From Hyphomicrobiales bacterium (lineage in GTDB: Bacteria; Pseudomonadota; Alphaproteobacteria; Rhizobiales; Rhizobiaceae), in NCBI GenBank assembly GCA_900465685.1, contig UEGR01000016.1:186001-250000 (forward strand): DNA of 64,000 nt, written 5' to 3'. The notes under the pieces were generated by a model that did not search any database, was not told the origin of the DNA, and worked only from the letters and a program-made list of their open reading frames with translations. Shown piece after piece: positions 1 through 9,335 of this stretch. The position numbers and the translations under genes were made by a program. How positions within the stretch are numbered: position 1 is the stretch's first letter; each line of letters begins with the position of its first letter.

Positions 1-1
1 G

Positions 2-1306
2 GGCGCGGACATGATCGCCGCGCTCAATACCAAGGAAGCATTGCAAAAACTTGATGCTGCCAGCCTCGGCTATCCAGTGTTGTTACGCGATGAAACCATG
101 CACAACCGCTGGATCAACAGCGTTGCGATGCACCTGTCTGGCATCGACGAGCACCAACCGGACCCACCTGCCGGTGCTTTCGGAAGAGATTCGACGACCG
201 GTCGATTGACTGGACTATTGGTGGAATCTGCAGCCGGCATTGTTGAACGAGTAGCGGCAAGCCACTTTACCGAAGCCATGGGGGAAGCCGCAGTCATACG
301 CGCCGTCGAATTGGCCAATTCCTACGGCATTACCGCCTTTCAGGATGCCGCCTCGGTACAGCCGGTTCTCCAAGCACTCACAAATCTAGATAACAAGAAC
401 AAACTGACGGCTTGGACTGTCACGTCCCTTCCCTTGATCGAACCGTCATTCATGTTCGGGCTTTCCGGTGATGAGCTTCTGGCGGTTCGCGAACATTATC
501 GCACGCATCATGTGCGACCGAACTTCACCAAGATTTTCCTTGATGGCGTGCCCGGAGCACGTACCGGGGCTTTTCACGACGCTTATTTGAACGACGACGC
601 TCACCCTCACGGTTATAGAGGAGAAACGCTCGTCAGCTATGCCGATCTGGTCAAATATATCGACAGATCGGAAATGCTCGGCATGGGGCTGAAGATCCAC
701 TGTGCCGGAGACTTTGCGGTCAGTGAAATGCTGGATGCCGTAGAAGCAGTGCGCTATTTCAAGGGCCCGGCAAAGGTCCTGCACCATATAGCGCATGCGA
801 GCTATATCCGCCCACAGGATATCGAGCGCTTTGCAAAACTCTCGGTGGTTGCCGACCTCTGCCCGATGATTTGGTACCCGACCACCTTTCTTGAGGGCCA
901 CAAGGCGGCCATGGGCGAAGAGCGGGCATCGCGGTTCTGGCCGATAGCCGATCTCCATCAGTCTGGTGCACTTCTGGCGGGCGGCTCCGACTGGCCGGTC
1001 ATTCCTGTACCCGACCCATGGACCGGTATCGAAGGAATGGTAACCCGGCAAAATCCATCCGGCGCGTTTCCAGGCGTTTCGCTTTGGCCCGAACAGGCCA
1101 TCGATCTGGCCACCGCGATCAAGATATTCACGCTCAATTCCGCAACCGCGATGGGTATCGCGGAACAGACCGGGTCTTTGGAGCCCGGCAAGTCGGCAGA
1201 CCTCATCATTCTTGACCAGAATGTCTTCGATGTCCCGGCCAATCAGATCGCCAGCACCAAAGTTCTGACCACCTTCTTCGAAGGGCGAGCCGTCTATCAG
1301 CGCTAG
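2..1306 (+). CDS. YtcJ-type amidohydrolase, 5' end cut off by the window
   Basis: C-terminal part of a metal-dependent hydrolase of amidohydrolase family 3 (YtcJ-like). The frame is open to the first base of the window. Family members are usually about 540-560 residues, so roughly 120 N-terminal residues, including the first HxH metal motif, lie outside. Visible motifs are KIHCAGD, the HHIAHAS histidine motif, GGSDWPV with the conserved metal-site Asp, and the C-terminal SLEPGKSADLIILD strand typical of the superfamily. The substrate is unknown; family members hydrolyse amides, formamides or cyclic imides. A Liv-type transporter follows 54 bases later on the same strand, so the enzyme probably acts on the compound that transporter imports. 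Confidence 0.85.
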   Translation, partial: GADMIAALNTKEALQKLDAASLGYPVLLRDETMHNRWINSVAMHLSGIDEHQPDPPAGAFGRDSTTGRLTGLLVESAAGIVERVAASHFTEAMGEAAVIRAVELANSYGITAFQDAASVQPVLQALTNLDNKNKLTAWTVTSLPLIEPSFMFGLSGDELLAVREHYRTHHVRPNFTKIFLDGVPGARTGAFHDAYLNDDAHPHGYRGETLVSYADLVKYIDRSEMLGMGLKIHCAGDFAVSEMLDAVEAVRYFKGPAKVLHHIAHASYIRPQDIERFAKLSVVADLCPMIWYPTTFLEGHKAAMGEERASRFWPIADLHQSGALLAGGSDWPVIPVPDPWTGIEGMVTRQNPSGAFPGVSLWPEQAIDLATAIKIFTLNSATAMGIAEQTGSLEPGKSADLIILDQNVFDVPANQIASTKVLTTFFEGRAVYQR

Positions 1307-1360
1307 CCGTTTCATGAAACCCATCCCGATGCATTGCGGGCAAATAAAAAAGGGAACAGC

Positions 1361-2542
1361 ATGCAATCGACCAAAAACCTCCTTCTCGCTTCAGCTGTAA
1401 TGTTGTCAGGCATGTGGGTTTTCGCCGGGGAAGCTCAGGCTTCCCCTTCCTGTGAAAATGGGCCCATCCAGATAGGTGCTGTTTCCACGATAACGGGCGT
1501 AGTCGATTTTTCCGACGCTCCCAAAGCGGCGGCGGCAGTCTTCGATCAGCTTAATGCTGCTGGAGGTATAAACGGCTGCAAGATTGACTACACCATCGCC
1601 GACGATAAGGGAGACCCACAGGTCGCAGCTCAGGCTGCTCGCGATCTGATCGACAACAAATCTGTTGTCGCCTTATCCGGGGGTGCAAGTCTGCTCGATT
1701 GCGCTGTCAATGCGGCCACCTACAATCGAAATGACGTTCTGGCGATACAAGGCGTCGGCGTCGATCCGCTGTGTTTCAATGCTCCCAGCATCGCGCCCGT
1801 GAATGTCGGCCCCTATACCTTGACGACAGCCATGCTCGATTATGCGACAAAAAATCTTGGTGCTCAGAAACTCTGCGCTTTTTTCCTCGTCATCGGCGGC
1901 ACTCAGGAGGCCTATGCTGCAGCCGTCACGCGCTGGGAAAAGATCAGCGGCAAGAAGATCGCCCTCAGTGACATGACCTTGCCTGCACAAGGTGATCTCA
2001 CCCCCTATCTCATCAAAGCTCGCAACGCTGGATGTGATACGGTCTTGACCAACCAAGTCGAGCCGGGTGTCGTTCAATGGGTGAAGACCGCCGACGCACA
2101 GAAGATCAGCGGTATGAACTGGCTCTTTCTTGCCCCCGGCTATACGGAGGGAGTCGCCAAAGCGTTGGCCGATAGCAAGCAGCCAATCTATATTGGCACC
2201 GAATGGGAGCCTTATACCGAGGCCACCGACGCCAATGCCGACTGGATCAAGACAATGGACGCGGCTGGCCTGCCCAAGACCGCTTTCTCGCAAGGTGGCT
2301 TCCTTGCCGCAAGAGCACTTATCGACACCATTTCAGGCATTGATGGCGAGGTCACGCGCGAGAGCGTGACCTCTGCGCTTAAATCCGGCAAGGAATTGCA
2401 TTTTGCCATGGCAGGAAGTCCCTATGTCTTCGGCGAAGCCAAAGCGCACGCGCCAATGCAGGCCACCAAGGTCATGCAACTCGAAGCAGGTAAGTGGACG
2501 GTAAAGACCAACGATTGGTTCTCGCTACCAAAAGCGGAATAA
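1361..2542 (+). CDS. Liv-type ABC transporter periplasmic substrate-binding protein
   Basis: Periplasmic binding protein of the branched-chain amino acid/amide family (Peripla_BP_6), 393 residues. The chosen ATG has AGGG seven bases upstream and begins a clean Sec signal peptide (basic MQSTKN, hydrophobic core, cleavage near AQA-SPS). An in-frame start at 1334 would put nine charged residues before the signal. The mature start, IQIGAVSTITG, is the usual first strand of LivJ-like proteins. It is followed by LivH, a LivM-LivG fusion and LivF in the same direction. The ligand cannot be read from sequence; such systems import amino acids, amides, urea or aromatic acids, and the upstream amidohydrolase hints at an amide or cyclic imide. 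Confidence 0.88.
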   Translation: MQSTKNLLLASAVMLSGMWVFAGEAQASPSCENGPIQIGAVSTITGVVDFSDAPKAAAAVFDQLNAAGGINGCKIDYTIADDKGDPQVAAQAARDLIDNKSVVALSGGASLLDCAVNAATYNRNDVLAIQGVGVDPLCFNAPSIAPVNVGPYTLTTAMLDYATKNLGAQKLCAFFLVIGGTQEAYAAAVTRWEKISGKKIALSDMTLPAQGDLTPYLIKARNAGCDTVLTNQVEPGVVQWVKTADAQKISGMNWLFLAPGYTEGVAKALADSKQPIYIGTEWEPYTEATDANADWIKTMDAAGLPKTAFSQGGFLAARALIDTISGIDGEVTRESVTSALKSGKELHFAMAGSPYVFGEAKAHAPMQATKVMQLEAGKWTVKTNDWFSLPKAE

Positions 2543-2678
2543 TCGAGACTGATTGAACGCAGGATACTCTCTCTCCCGGCTCTCTCGAGAACCGGACGAC
2601 CGCCGCCGCTAGTACCGCGACAGGCATACCGTTATTCATCGTTCGGGCTTTGCACCCGACTGTTTTGGGGTTCCAGTC

Positions 2679-3548
2679 ATGAGCTCTCTTCTCACAGCCG
2701 CAGTAGCCGGATTATCGGCAGGTGGCGCATATGCGATCCTTGGCGTCTGCGCCATCTTCACTTATCGACTGGTTGCCGTGGTAAATTTTACCGGCGCTGC
2801 AATAGGTGCCATCGGGACATTCGCGATGGTCAGCCTGTTCGAAATGGATGTGCCATTGGTACTCGCAGTTGCCCTTGGCATCGCTATTGGTGTGCTTGCA
2901 GCTATCATGATCGGCCTCGTCATGACCACCTGGTTTGCCAATGCCAACGCCTCAACCAAAGCGGCGGTAACCGCGGCGCTTCTCGTTGGCATCATAGCAC
3001 TGGGGCTGCGTTTCACCGGTGGTCAGCATCCCCACTACTTTCCCGCAGTGATACCCGGTTCAGCCTTTCGTCTGGCGGGGGTCGAAGTTACATGGGCTGC
3101 TGTCACAACGCTTCTGCTTGCCCTCTTCTTCACGGTTGCAACCGAACAATTCCTGGCCCGCACGCGCACAGGGCTTCAGCTCCGTGCGCTGTCGCAGCGC
3201 CCCATGGCCGCTGAACTGATCGGCATCCGGGTGCGCCTGCTTGCGCTTGGCGTCTGGGCGGTCACCGGCGCTGTGACATCCTTCGCCTTGATGGTGATAG
3301 CGCCATTGCGTTCTCCAGATTTCTCATCTCTCAGCCTTCTGGTCGTTCCAGCGCTGGCCGCTGCCCTGATCGGCGCTTTTTCAAGCTTCCGCATTGCACT
3401 CGTTGGCGGCGTGATGATTGGCGTGCTGGAAGGCATGGTCAGTGCGATGGGTTCCATCGGCCAGTATCGCAGCACCGTTCCATTTCTGGTCATTCTGGCC
3501 GTCCTTTTGTGGTCGCAACGAGGAGCCCGCTGGGATGAAGCACGCTAG
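2679..3548 (+). CDS. Liv-type ABC transporter permease (LivH-like)
   Basis: Inner-membrane permease of the LivH family, 289 residues and almost entirely hydrophobic, with the typical opening GLSAGGAYAILGVCAIFTYR and a conserved RTGLQLRALSQRPMAAELIGI cytoplasmic segment that contacts the ATPases. It lies 136 bases after the binding protein, with no strong hairpin in the gap, so the two are probably cotranscribed. The last 14 bases overlap the start of the next gene. With that gene it would form the translocation pore for the substrate delivered by the binding protein. Confidence 0.9.
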   Translation: MSSLLTAAVAGLSAGGAYAILGVCAIFTYRLVAVVNFTGAAIGAIGTFAMVSLFEMDVPLVLAVALGIAIGVLAAIMIGLVMTTWFANANASTKAAVTAALLVGIIALGLRFTGGQHPHYFPAVIPGSAFRLAGVEVTWAAVTTLLLALFFTVATEQFLARTRTGLQLRALSQRPMAAELIGIRVRLLALGVWAVTGAVTSFALMVIAPLRSPDFSSLSLLVVPALAAALIGAFSSFRIALVGGVMIGVLEGMVSAMGSIGQYRSTVPFLVILAVLLWSQRGARWDEAR

Positions 3549-5259
3549 TTTTCACGCCATCATCATCGTTTTGTCACTAGTGGCGCTCGGCGCGCTTGCC
3601 CTGACCCTTCTACCCAAATACTGGATATTCCTGATTACAGCGGTCTTCATCGTCGGTATTGCACTACAAAGCCTCGGTCTCGTCACTGGTCGAACAGGTA
3701 TGATTTCGCTGTGCCAAATGTCCTTCGCCGGTGTAGGAGCCTGGGTTACAGGTTATCTCAACCTGATAGAAGCACCGGGCGGATTGATCGTCTGGGTCTT
3801 GATTGGCGGTCTGGCAGCAGTGCCGGTGGGGATTGCAATCGGCCTGCCCGCCCTCAGGTTGCGCGGCATCAATCTTGCCATTGTCACGCTGGGTTTTGCC
3901 GCAGCTTTTGACACGGTACTTGCCACAATCACCTTTCCGGGACAGACGAGTTTTACCCAGGTTGCCCGTCCCGATATTTTCACCTCCGATCAGGGCTACT
4001 TCTTGCTTGTCTTGCTGTTTTACACAGTCATCGCCGTTCTACTGGAATTCATTGGCCACTCCCGACTTGGTTCTTCCTGGCTTGCAGTACGCTATTCCGA
4101 ACGTGCCGCTGCCGCCAACGCGATTAGTGTGCCGCTTGCCAAACTGAGCGCCTTCGCTATCAGTGCCTTCATATCAGGCATCTCTGGCGGCCTTCTTGCG
4201 GGGTATCTGGGCACACTCGTTTCTGAAAATTTTTCGATGATGCAGTCGTTGGCATTATTTGCCGTTGCGACAATGACGGGTGCTCATTTCACGATGGGAG
4301 CCATTATTGGCGGCATCCTTATCGTGCTTTTCCCAGAGCTGTTACGTCGTATTAATCTACCGCAGGATGTGGGCAACGTCTTCTTTGCACTCGGAGCCGT
4401 ACAGGCCTTGTCGACTGGCGAAACAATAGCCCAAACCTGGTCAAGGCTCGGGCGCAAACTGGTCTCCCGCAAGAAAAGGCAAACAGAACCATCCGGTGCT
4501 CAAACCCTGCCGGAAACCACGTCGCGAAGTGCAAAAAGAAGCACCGGAACAGCGCTTGAGGTGCGTGATCTTACCGTGCGTTACGGAGCAATTACCGCGC
4601 TAGATGGTGTTAGCATTACAGTACCTGCAGGTGCTGTCATTGGACTTGTCGGACCAAACGGCGCCGGGAAATCCACACTGGTCGATGCCATTGCCGGTTT
4701 CCTGCCCCGATACGACGGCGTCGTCCTCTTGAACGGAAGCCCGCTGGAAGGGCATTCGGCAGCATCACGCGCGCAAAGGGGTGTTCGCCGTACGTGGCAG
4801 ACCACACGTATCGCTCCTGAACTGCGGATCGGTGAATATATGCGGCTGGCAGCAGGCCCCATTGCGCAAAACGAGGTTGAAAGCCTGCTTGCCTGGTTCG
4901 GTTGTCCCGGCCCGGATATCCTCATCAGCTCTGTTGACGTAGGAACGCGCCGCCTGATCGACGTAGCGGGAGCAGTCGCGTCACGGGCGCCCGTTATCTT
5001 GCTCGATGAACCGGCAGCAGGCATCTCTTATGACGAGGCGCTGAAACTTGGACAGCGCATTGCTGCCATTCCTGCAACATTTGGCAGTTCGATATTATTG
5101 ATCGAACATGACATGGACCTTGTGCGCAACGCCTGTTCATCGATTACGGTCCTCGACTTTGGACGCGTCATCGCCAACGGCGCGACCGCTGAAGTTCTGG
5201 ATCTTCCGTCCGTCCAAAAAGCCTATATGGGCATCGAGTTTGAAGAGGCTGCCGAATGA
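3535..5259 (+). CDS. LivM-LivG fusion: ABC permease joined to ATPase
   Basis: A single 574-residue frame. Residues 1 to about 310 are a LivM-type membrane permease (conserved GLVTGRTGMISLCQMSFAGVG and LRLRGINLAIVTLGFA segments). After a basic linker, residues about 340-574 are a LivG-type ATPase. The Walker A motif GPNGAGKST is at about 373-381 and Walker B VILLDEP at about 487-493, with the H-loop in IEHDMDL. The expected signature LSxGQ is replaced by VDVGTRRL, so this half has a degenerate ABC signature. The start has AGGAG ten bases upstream and overlaps livH by 14 bases. LivM and LivG are usually separate genes. The fusion is seen directly, with no stop between the domains. Confidence 0.9.
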   Translation: MKHASFHAIIIVLSLVALGALALTLLPKYWIFLITAVFIVGIALQSLGLVTGRTGMISLCQMSFAGVGAWVTGYLNLIEAPGGLIVWVLIGGLAAVPVGIAIGLPALRLRGINLAIVTLGFAAAFDTVLATITFPGQTSFTQVARPDIFTSDQGYFLLVLLFYTVIAVLLEFIGHSRLGSSWLAVRYSERAAAANAISVPLAKLSAFAISAFISGISGGLLAGYLGTLVSENFSMMQSLALFAVATMTGAHFTMGAIIGGILIVLFPELLRRINLPQDVGNVFFALGAVQALSTGETIAQTWSRLGRKLVSRKKRQTEPSGAQTLPETTSRSAKRSTGTALEVRDLTVRYGAITALDGVSITVPAGAVIGLVGPNGAGKSTLVDAIAGFLPRYDGVVLLNGSPLEGHSAASRAQRGVRRTWQTTRIAPELRIGEYMRLAAGPIAQNEVESLLAWFGCPGPDILISSVDVGTRRLIDVAGAVASRAPVILLDEPAAGISYDEALKLGQRIAAIPATFGSSILLIEHDMDLVRNACSSITVLDFGRVIANGATAEVLDLPSVQKAYMGIEFEEAAE

Positions 5260-5960
5260 CCTGTTTTTCAGTCAACGCATTACAGGTCGACCGTTCGGGC
5301 ATTCCGGTAATTCGTGGTGTCGATCTGAGGGTACAAAGCGGTGAAATCAGCGTGCTGCTGGGTTCCAATGGCGCGGGTAAAACCACCTTCCTTGAGAGTT
5401 TGTCCGGCATCATATCGGTACGAGCCGGTTCGATCAGCCTCGGCGAGGCAGAGCTGACCAGACTAAGACCGGGCCTGCGAACGAAGGCTGGCCTGAGCCA
5501 TGTCGAGCAGGGACGGACCGTCTTTTCGGATATGACAACGGAAGAAAATCTCAAGGTCGCCTTACATCCCGATGCAAGCCTGGATGAAGCCTATGATCTG
5601 TTTCCAGAACTCGTTCATCGGCGTGACGTCAAAGCGGGTATGCTATCGGGCGGTGAACAGCAGATGGTGGTGATTGCGCGCTCCATCGTTAATCGACCGA
5701 AGGTTATGCTGATTGATGAAATGTCATCCGGTCTGGCACCCGTCATCGTGAATCGACTCATGCATGCCGTGAGACAGCTAGCTGATAACGGCATGGCGAT
5801 CATACTGGTGGAACAATTTGCGGCGCTGGCGCTTTCCATAAGCGACCATGCATATGTCTTGCGTCGCGGGCAGATCGTCTATGACGGCAACAGTGCAGTG
5901 CTCGCCAAAGACCCCACCCGGCTTCACAAGCTCTATCTGGGTGACGCTGCTCCAAGATGA
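5256..5960 (+). CDS. Liv-type ABC transporter ATPase (LivF-like)
   Basis: Cytoplasmic ATPase, 234 residues, the usual LivF length. It has Walker A GSNGAGKTT, an intact signature LSGGEQQMVVIARSI, Walker B VMLIDEMSSGLAP and H-loop LVEQF. Its ATG overlaps the preceding TGA in an ATGA junction, so it is translationally coupled to the LivM-LivG fusion. Because the fused ATPase has a damaged signature, this subunit may supply the signature needed by the partner's Walker site, an asymmetric ATPase arrangement (inference). The operon ends here; the next gene is on the opposite strand. Confidence 0.9.
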   Translation: MTCFSVNALQVDRSGIPVIRGVDLRVQSGEISVLLGSNGAGKTTFLESLSGIISVRAGSISLGEAELTRLRPGLRTKAGLSHVEQGRTVFSDMTTEENLKVALHPDASLDEAYDLFPELVHRRDVKAGMLSGGEQQMVVIARSIVNRPKVMLIDEMSSGLAPVIVNRLMHAVRQLADNGMAIILVEQFAALALSISDHAYVLRRGQIVYDGNSAVLAKDPTRLHKLYLGDAAPR

Positions 5961-6126
5961 CTGAGGCACTCTAACCTTGACCTGTGCTCCAATGCGTATT
6001 GATCAGCGAATGTCGTGCATACCCTCTTATCGGCGACTAAGTTTTACGACAAAGTCGAAGTTACAATGCTGGTTCTCGCCTCAAAGGTGTTTTCATAGAC
6101 GACAACGAGATTACCCGCTTACTTTA

Positions 6127-7143
6127 CTACTCGAAACCAACTTTCAAAATGGTGAAAGCCTTGGTGTTATCGGCATTATCCGGGTCGGAAAACAGACGCG
6201 GATATCTTGAGTTGACCACCCATACCTCATCGCCTCTCAATGTTGCAGTGGTAGGTCCATCCAGTCTGGTTGGCGAAGCCACGGCCTTGATGCGAGCGGT
6301 AGCCCAACTATCTGGTGAATCTAAAAGAACTACATTACCCGTCATTTTTCCATTATTGTCGGGGAACGATTGAACCGCGACCAACTCCTTTGGACTTTTC
6401 AGAACCAAACCGTCAGGCCCATCCAGCCGCGCCGGCAGCTGAACCTCGGTGAAGGATTGCGGGTTGTTCAGGGGAATTTTCCACAGGAGCCCACGTGAAT
6501 AATCGGACGCAATCAGAAACCCGTCAGGATGATAGACAATGCCGTTCAGATAAGGTTTGGTACCACTCGCTTCCGTTTTTCCAGCCGACATCAAAAGACC
6601 GGAACGCACGAACACTGACACCTCTTTGGTCAAGTAATCAACCTTGTATATTTGCGGCTGAAAGCTATCCGTAACGTAGATATTGCCCTGCGCGTCAACC
6701 GCCAAATCGTTAGCGAGCGTCGCACCAGAACTCAGTGACGAAAAATCGTAAATTCTCTGGACCGCACCAGTATCAAGATCTAGTTCGACCACCTGAGCCA
6801 CTCTGTGGCGAGTGCCGGGCAACGAACGCGTTGATATACCGACATCCTCGTTACAAATCAGCAGACGATTGCGATCAACATCAACGACTATGCCTGAAGT
6901 CGTGATCAAGGAATTATCTTTGGAAAATATCCTATAATGGCCGTCAGTCGTCACCGATCCGACTTGTCCCCCACGAAGGGAAGAAACCATGAAGGCGTTT
7001 GTCAACGGGTTCCAGGCGATGCCTTCCGGATATCCGCCCCCCAGCTCGGGCTCAAACTCGATTTCGGATAGATCCTGCGCTTGAACAGAACCGGTGAGCA
7101 ACAGGCAGATGATGAGAGATTGTTTCAAACTGAATATAGACAT
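6127..7143 (-). CDS. Exported SMP-30/gluconolactonase-like beta-propeller protein
   Basis: 338-residue protein with a Sec signal peptide (MSIFSLKQSLIICLLLTGSVQAQ, cleaved after VQA) and a repeated strand pattern with motifs PEGIAWNPL, LANDLAVDAQGNIYVTDS, YLNGIVYHPDG and LDGPDGL. This pattern fits a six-bladed propeller of the SMP-30/gluconolactonase/LRE-like group. A periplasmic location is implied. The substrate is unknown; relatives are lactonases or simply annotated as hypothetical. It lies downstream of a second protein of the same architecture, 55 bases away on the same strand. Confidence 0.7.
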   Translation of the reverse strand: MSIFSLKQSLIICLLLTGSVQAQDLSEIEFEPELGGGYPEGIAWNPLTNAFMVSSLRGGQVGSVTTDGHYRIFSKDNSLITTSGIVVDVDRNRLLICNEDVGISTRSLPGTRHRVAQVVELDLDTGAVQRIYDFSSLSSGATLANDLAVDAQGNIYVTDSFQPQIYKVDYLTKEVSVFVRSGLLMSAGKTEASGTKPYLNGIVYHPDGFLIASDYSRGLLWKIPLNNPQSFTEVQLPARLDGPDGLVLKSPKELVAVQSFPDNNGKMTGNVVLLDSPDSWATARIKAVASPTRLDGPTTATLRGDEVWVVNSRYPRLFSDPDNADNTKAFTILKVGFE

Positions 7144-7198
7144 GGAAAATCACTCCAGTAAACTCATCAAAGAACTCATGGAAAGCGACGACTCGACA

Positions 7199-8215
7199 CT
7201 ATTGTGCGTCGTCGCTCGCCCCTGAAGGGAGTGGGAGTTCTAGAATGCGGAATTCATCTGGTACGTTTGCTTCCATTCCGGGAAGAAGTCGGTGGCGGAT
7301 ACGCGCTTCGGATACGAAAGCACATCCTTGCGGGCTAATCGTCAGATTAACTGGGTTTTCCAATCCATCGCGAAGCACTTCAATATTACGCATATCCGCA
7401 GCAAGTGGTTCACGGATTCTGAGTATTCGGCCCTGCCCGCTGTTTATTGCGTTTTCAAGGACAATAAGCGATCCGTCGGGCGCCAAAGCCATTCCGTCAG
7501 GGTTCTCGATCAACCGTGGCAGCTGGATTTCGCGTAAGGTCGGTGTCTCGGTGTCAACATTGTTGACGACATAGAGCTTTCCTGTCCCAAAATTCGATAC
7601 GATCAAAGTTTGGTTATTCAGATAGACAATTCCAGCCGCTCCTATTCCCCCGGCTCCACCGTTGAGGCGCTCGTCGCTGACGATGGCTTGTAGCTGGTCA
7701 GTATCCGGTTGCAGGCGCAGAATTCCGCCATTTTTGGTTTCCGTCAGAAAGACTGTACCATCGGGTGCCAAAGCAATATCATTGCCCATACCGCCGTTTG
7801 GTACGAGAACGTCAAGGCGTTGTTTTCCCGTCGAAGTTTCTATAGCAAAGATGCGGTGTGGACGTGTTTCTCCTGATGGAAGAAAATCCGGTGAATTGCC
7901 CCACAACAAGCCTCGCTTTTCATCCAATCGTAGTGTGGTTCCGGAAAAGACCTGTTCGTTACCCTCAAAAAACACCTGCCAGTCTAGGTCCGGCCGCTTG
8001 CTCAGAATTTTCCCACTCGTAACAAGGCCTACATAAAGCGTGCCATTGTTCGCACGGGCAATGCCATTGGGGTAAAGAGCTCCAGACGGTAGGATCATCG
8101 TCGAAGCCTTGCACTCAGGATCGGGCGAAGATTGCGCCTTTGCATCACTCAAGGCCACGATCGAAAGTAATGTCATTGCAGCCAAGCCTGAACGATGTTG
8201 AAAAGCGTGTTTCAT
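7199..8215 (-). CDS. Exported SMP-30/gluconolactonase-like beta-propeller protein
   Basis: 338 residues from the ATG at 8215, which has a GGATGAGAG ribosome-binding stretch just upstream. A longer in-frame start at 8245 would be TTG. The protein opens with a signal peptide ending SDAKAQ and shows propeller-like repeats: YPNGIARANNGTLYVG, GNDIALAPDGTVFLTE, ENPDGMALAPDGSLIV, ENPVNLTISPQG. It has the same size and layout as the gene immediately downstream and may be a diverged tandem duplicate. Both are probably periplasmic. No catalytic assignment can be made; a lactonase role is possible because the neighbouring reductase and SDR could act on sugars or lactols. Confidence 0.7.
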   Translation of the reverse strand: MKHAFQHRSGLAAMTLLSIVALSDAKAQSSPDPECKASTMILPSGALYPNGIARANNGTLYVGLVTSGKILSKRPDLDWQVFFEGNEQVFSGTTLRLDEKRGLLWGNSPDFLPSGETRPHRIFAIETSTGKQRLDVLVPNGGMGNDIALAPDGTVFLTETKNGGILRLQPDTDQLQAIVSDERLNGGAGGIGAAGIVYLNNQTLIVSNFGTGKLYVVNNVDTETPTLREIQLPRLIENPDGMALAPDGSLIVLENAINSGQGRILRIREPLAADMRNIEVLRDGLENPVNLTISPQGCAFVSEARIRHRLLPGMEANVPDEFRILELPLPSGASDDAQ

Positions 8216-8275
8216 ACTCTCATCCTTCGATCTTAAAGTGCTCAAAAAATTCGCTCAATATCGCAACCAAAACGC

Positions 8276-9247
8276 TCACCAGTGCGGCGCCCGACGATTT
8301 GCATTGATGGCGGTTTCCAGTCTGATCATTTCGTCGCTCGACAGTTCGAGCGATAACGCGCCAAGCGCATCGGGGAGATGATGGGGCTTGGACATACCAA
8401 CTATCGGAGATGTTATATCCGGCTTCGCCAGCACCCAGGCCAAAGCGATTTGCGCTGGTGAGACGCCACGCGCTTTGGCAAGATCACCAACAATCGCCAC
8501 CGTTTCGTCAACTCCGCCAGTGCCTTGATACCATTGGACAGATTGTTCATCCGTACCAGCGCGCAATGTTTCAATACTTTGCGTTGCAGCAAGCCTGCCA
8601 CGTGCCAAAGGCGACCAAGGTGTCAGACCAATACCTTCCTCCCGACATAGAGGTATCAATTCCTCTTCATCGTCACGGATAATCAGATTGTACTGACTTT
8701 GCATTGAGATGAAGCTGGCCAGGCCGTTGTTACGCTGAAAGGCGAGTAACTTCATAAATCTCCATGCATGCATGGAAGACGCCCCGAGATAGCGCACCTT
8801 ACCGGCCCGAACGACCGCATCAAGTGCATCGGCAGTTTCTTCGATAGGCGTTTGAGGATCAAAACGATGGATGACGAATAAATCAATATAATCAGTGCCA
8901 AGCCGTTTCAGGGAAGCATCAACGCTTGCCAGAATGTGCTTCCGCGAAAGGCCGCGATTATTTGGCTTTTCATTCATCGGAAAGAAAGCCTTGGTGGCAA
9001 TGACCGCATCGTCACGAGAACCAAAATCCTTCAGCGCGCGTCCCAGAATCCGCTCACTTTCACCGGCCGAATAGATATTTGCCGTATCGAAGAAGTTGAT
9101 CCCCGCTTCCAGTGCATCCCGAATGAACGGACGGGCCTCGTCTTCTTTGAGGACCCATGGCCTCCAGGACGGATCGCCATAGGTCATGCAACCAAGAGCG
9201 AGGTGTGACACCTTCAACCCGCTATGGCCAAGAGAAACGTATTTCAT
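8276..9247 (-). CDS. Aldo/keto reductase
   Basis: NAD(P)H-dependent oxidoreductase of the aldo/keto reductase superfamily, 323 residues from the ATG at 9247 (GGAGAAAG eight bases upstream). The catalytic tetrad is visible as Asp54 and Tyr59 in FFDTANIYSAGESE, Lys86 in ATKAFF, and His127 in FVIHRFD. The C-terminal SPIVGMSKPHHL segment is the usual cofactor-binding end. It belongs to the AKR group that reduces aldehydes and ketones of sugars or xenobiotics; the real substrate is unknown. It is cotranscribed with the SDR gene upstream (88-base gap) and probably controlled by the divergent LysR regulator. Confidence 0.88.
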   Translation of the reverse strand: MKYVSLGHSGLKVSHLALGCMTYGDPSWRPWVLKEDEARPFIRDALEAGINFFDTANIYSAGESERILGRALKDFGSRDDAVIATKAFFPMNEKPNNRGLSRKHILASVDASLKRLGTDYIDLFVIHRFDPQTPIEETADALDAVVRAGKVRYLGASSMHAWRFMKLLAFQRNNGLASFISMQSQYNLIIRDDEEELIPLCREEGIGLTPWSPLARGRLAATQSIETLRAGTDEQSVQWYQGTGGVDETVAIVGDLAKARGVSPAQIALAWVLAKPDITSPIVGMSKPHHLPDALGALSLELSSDEMIRLETAINANRRAPHW

Positions 9248-9335
9248 TCTTCTTTCTCCGATCGAGACCACTTCTGCCCGACAATTTGGAGCCTCAAGTC
9301 AGTACGCAACTGCCATCACCCAAGCCGGTTCAGCT

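Noticed and set aside
1309-1320. GTTTCATGAAAC palindrome after the amidohydrolase as a terminator or operator
   Set aside because: Only 12 bases with no loop or U-tract, and the adjacent genes look cotranscribed.
446-1366. 306-codon open frame antisense to the amidohydrolase
   Set aside because: No motif or signal; the opposite strand encodes a clear YtcJ family protein, so this is a codon-bias shadow.
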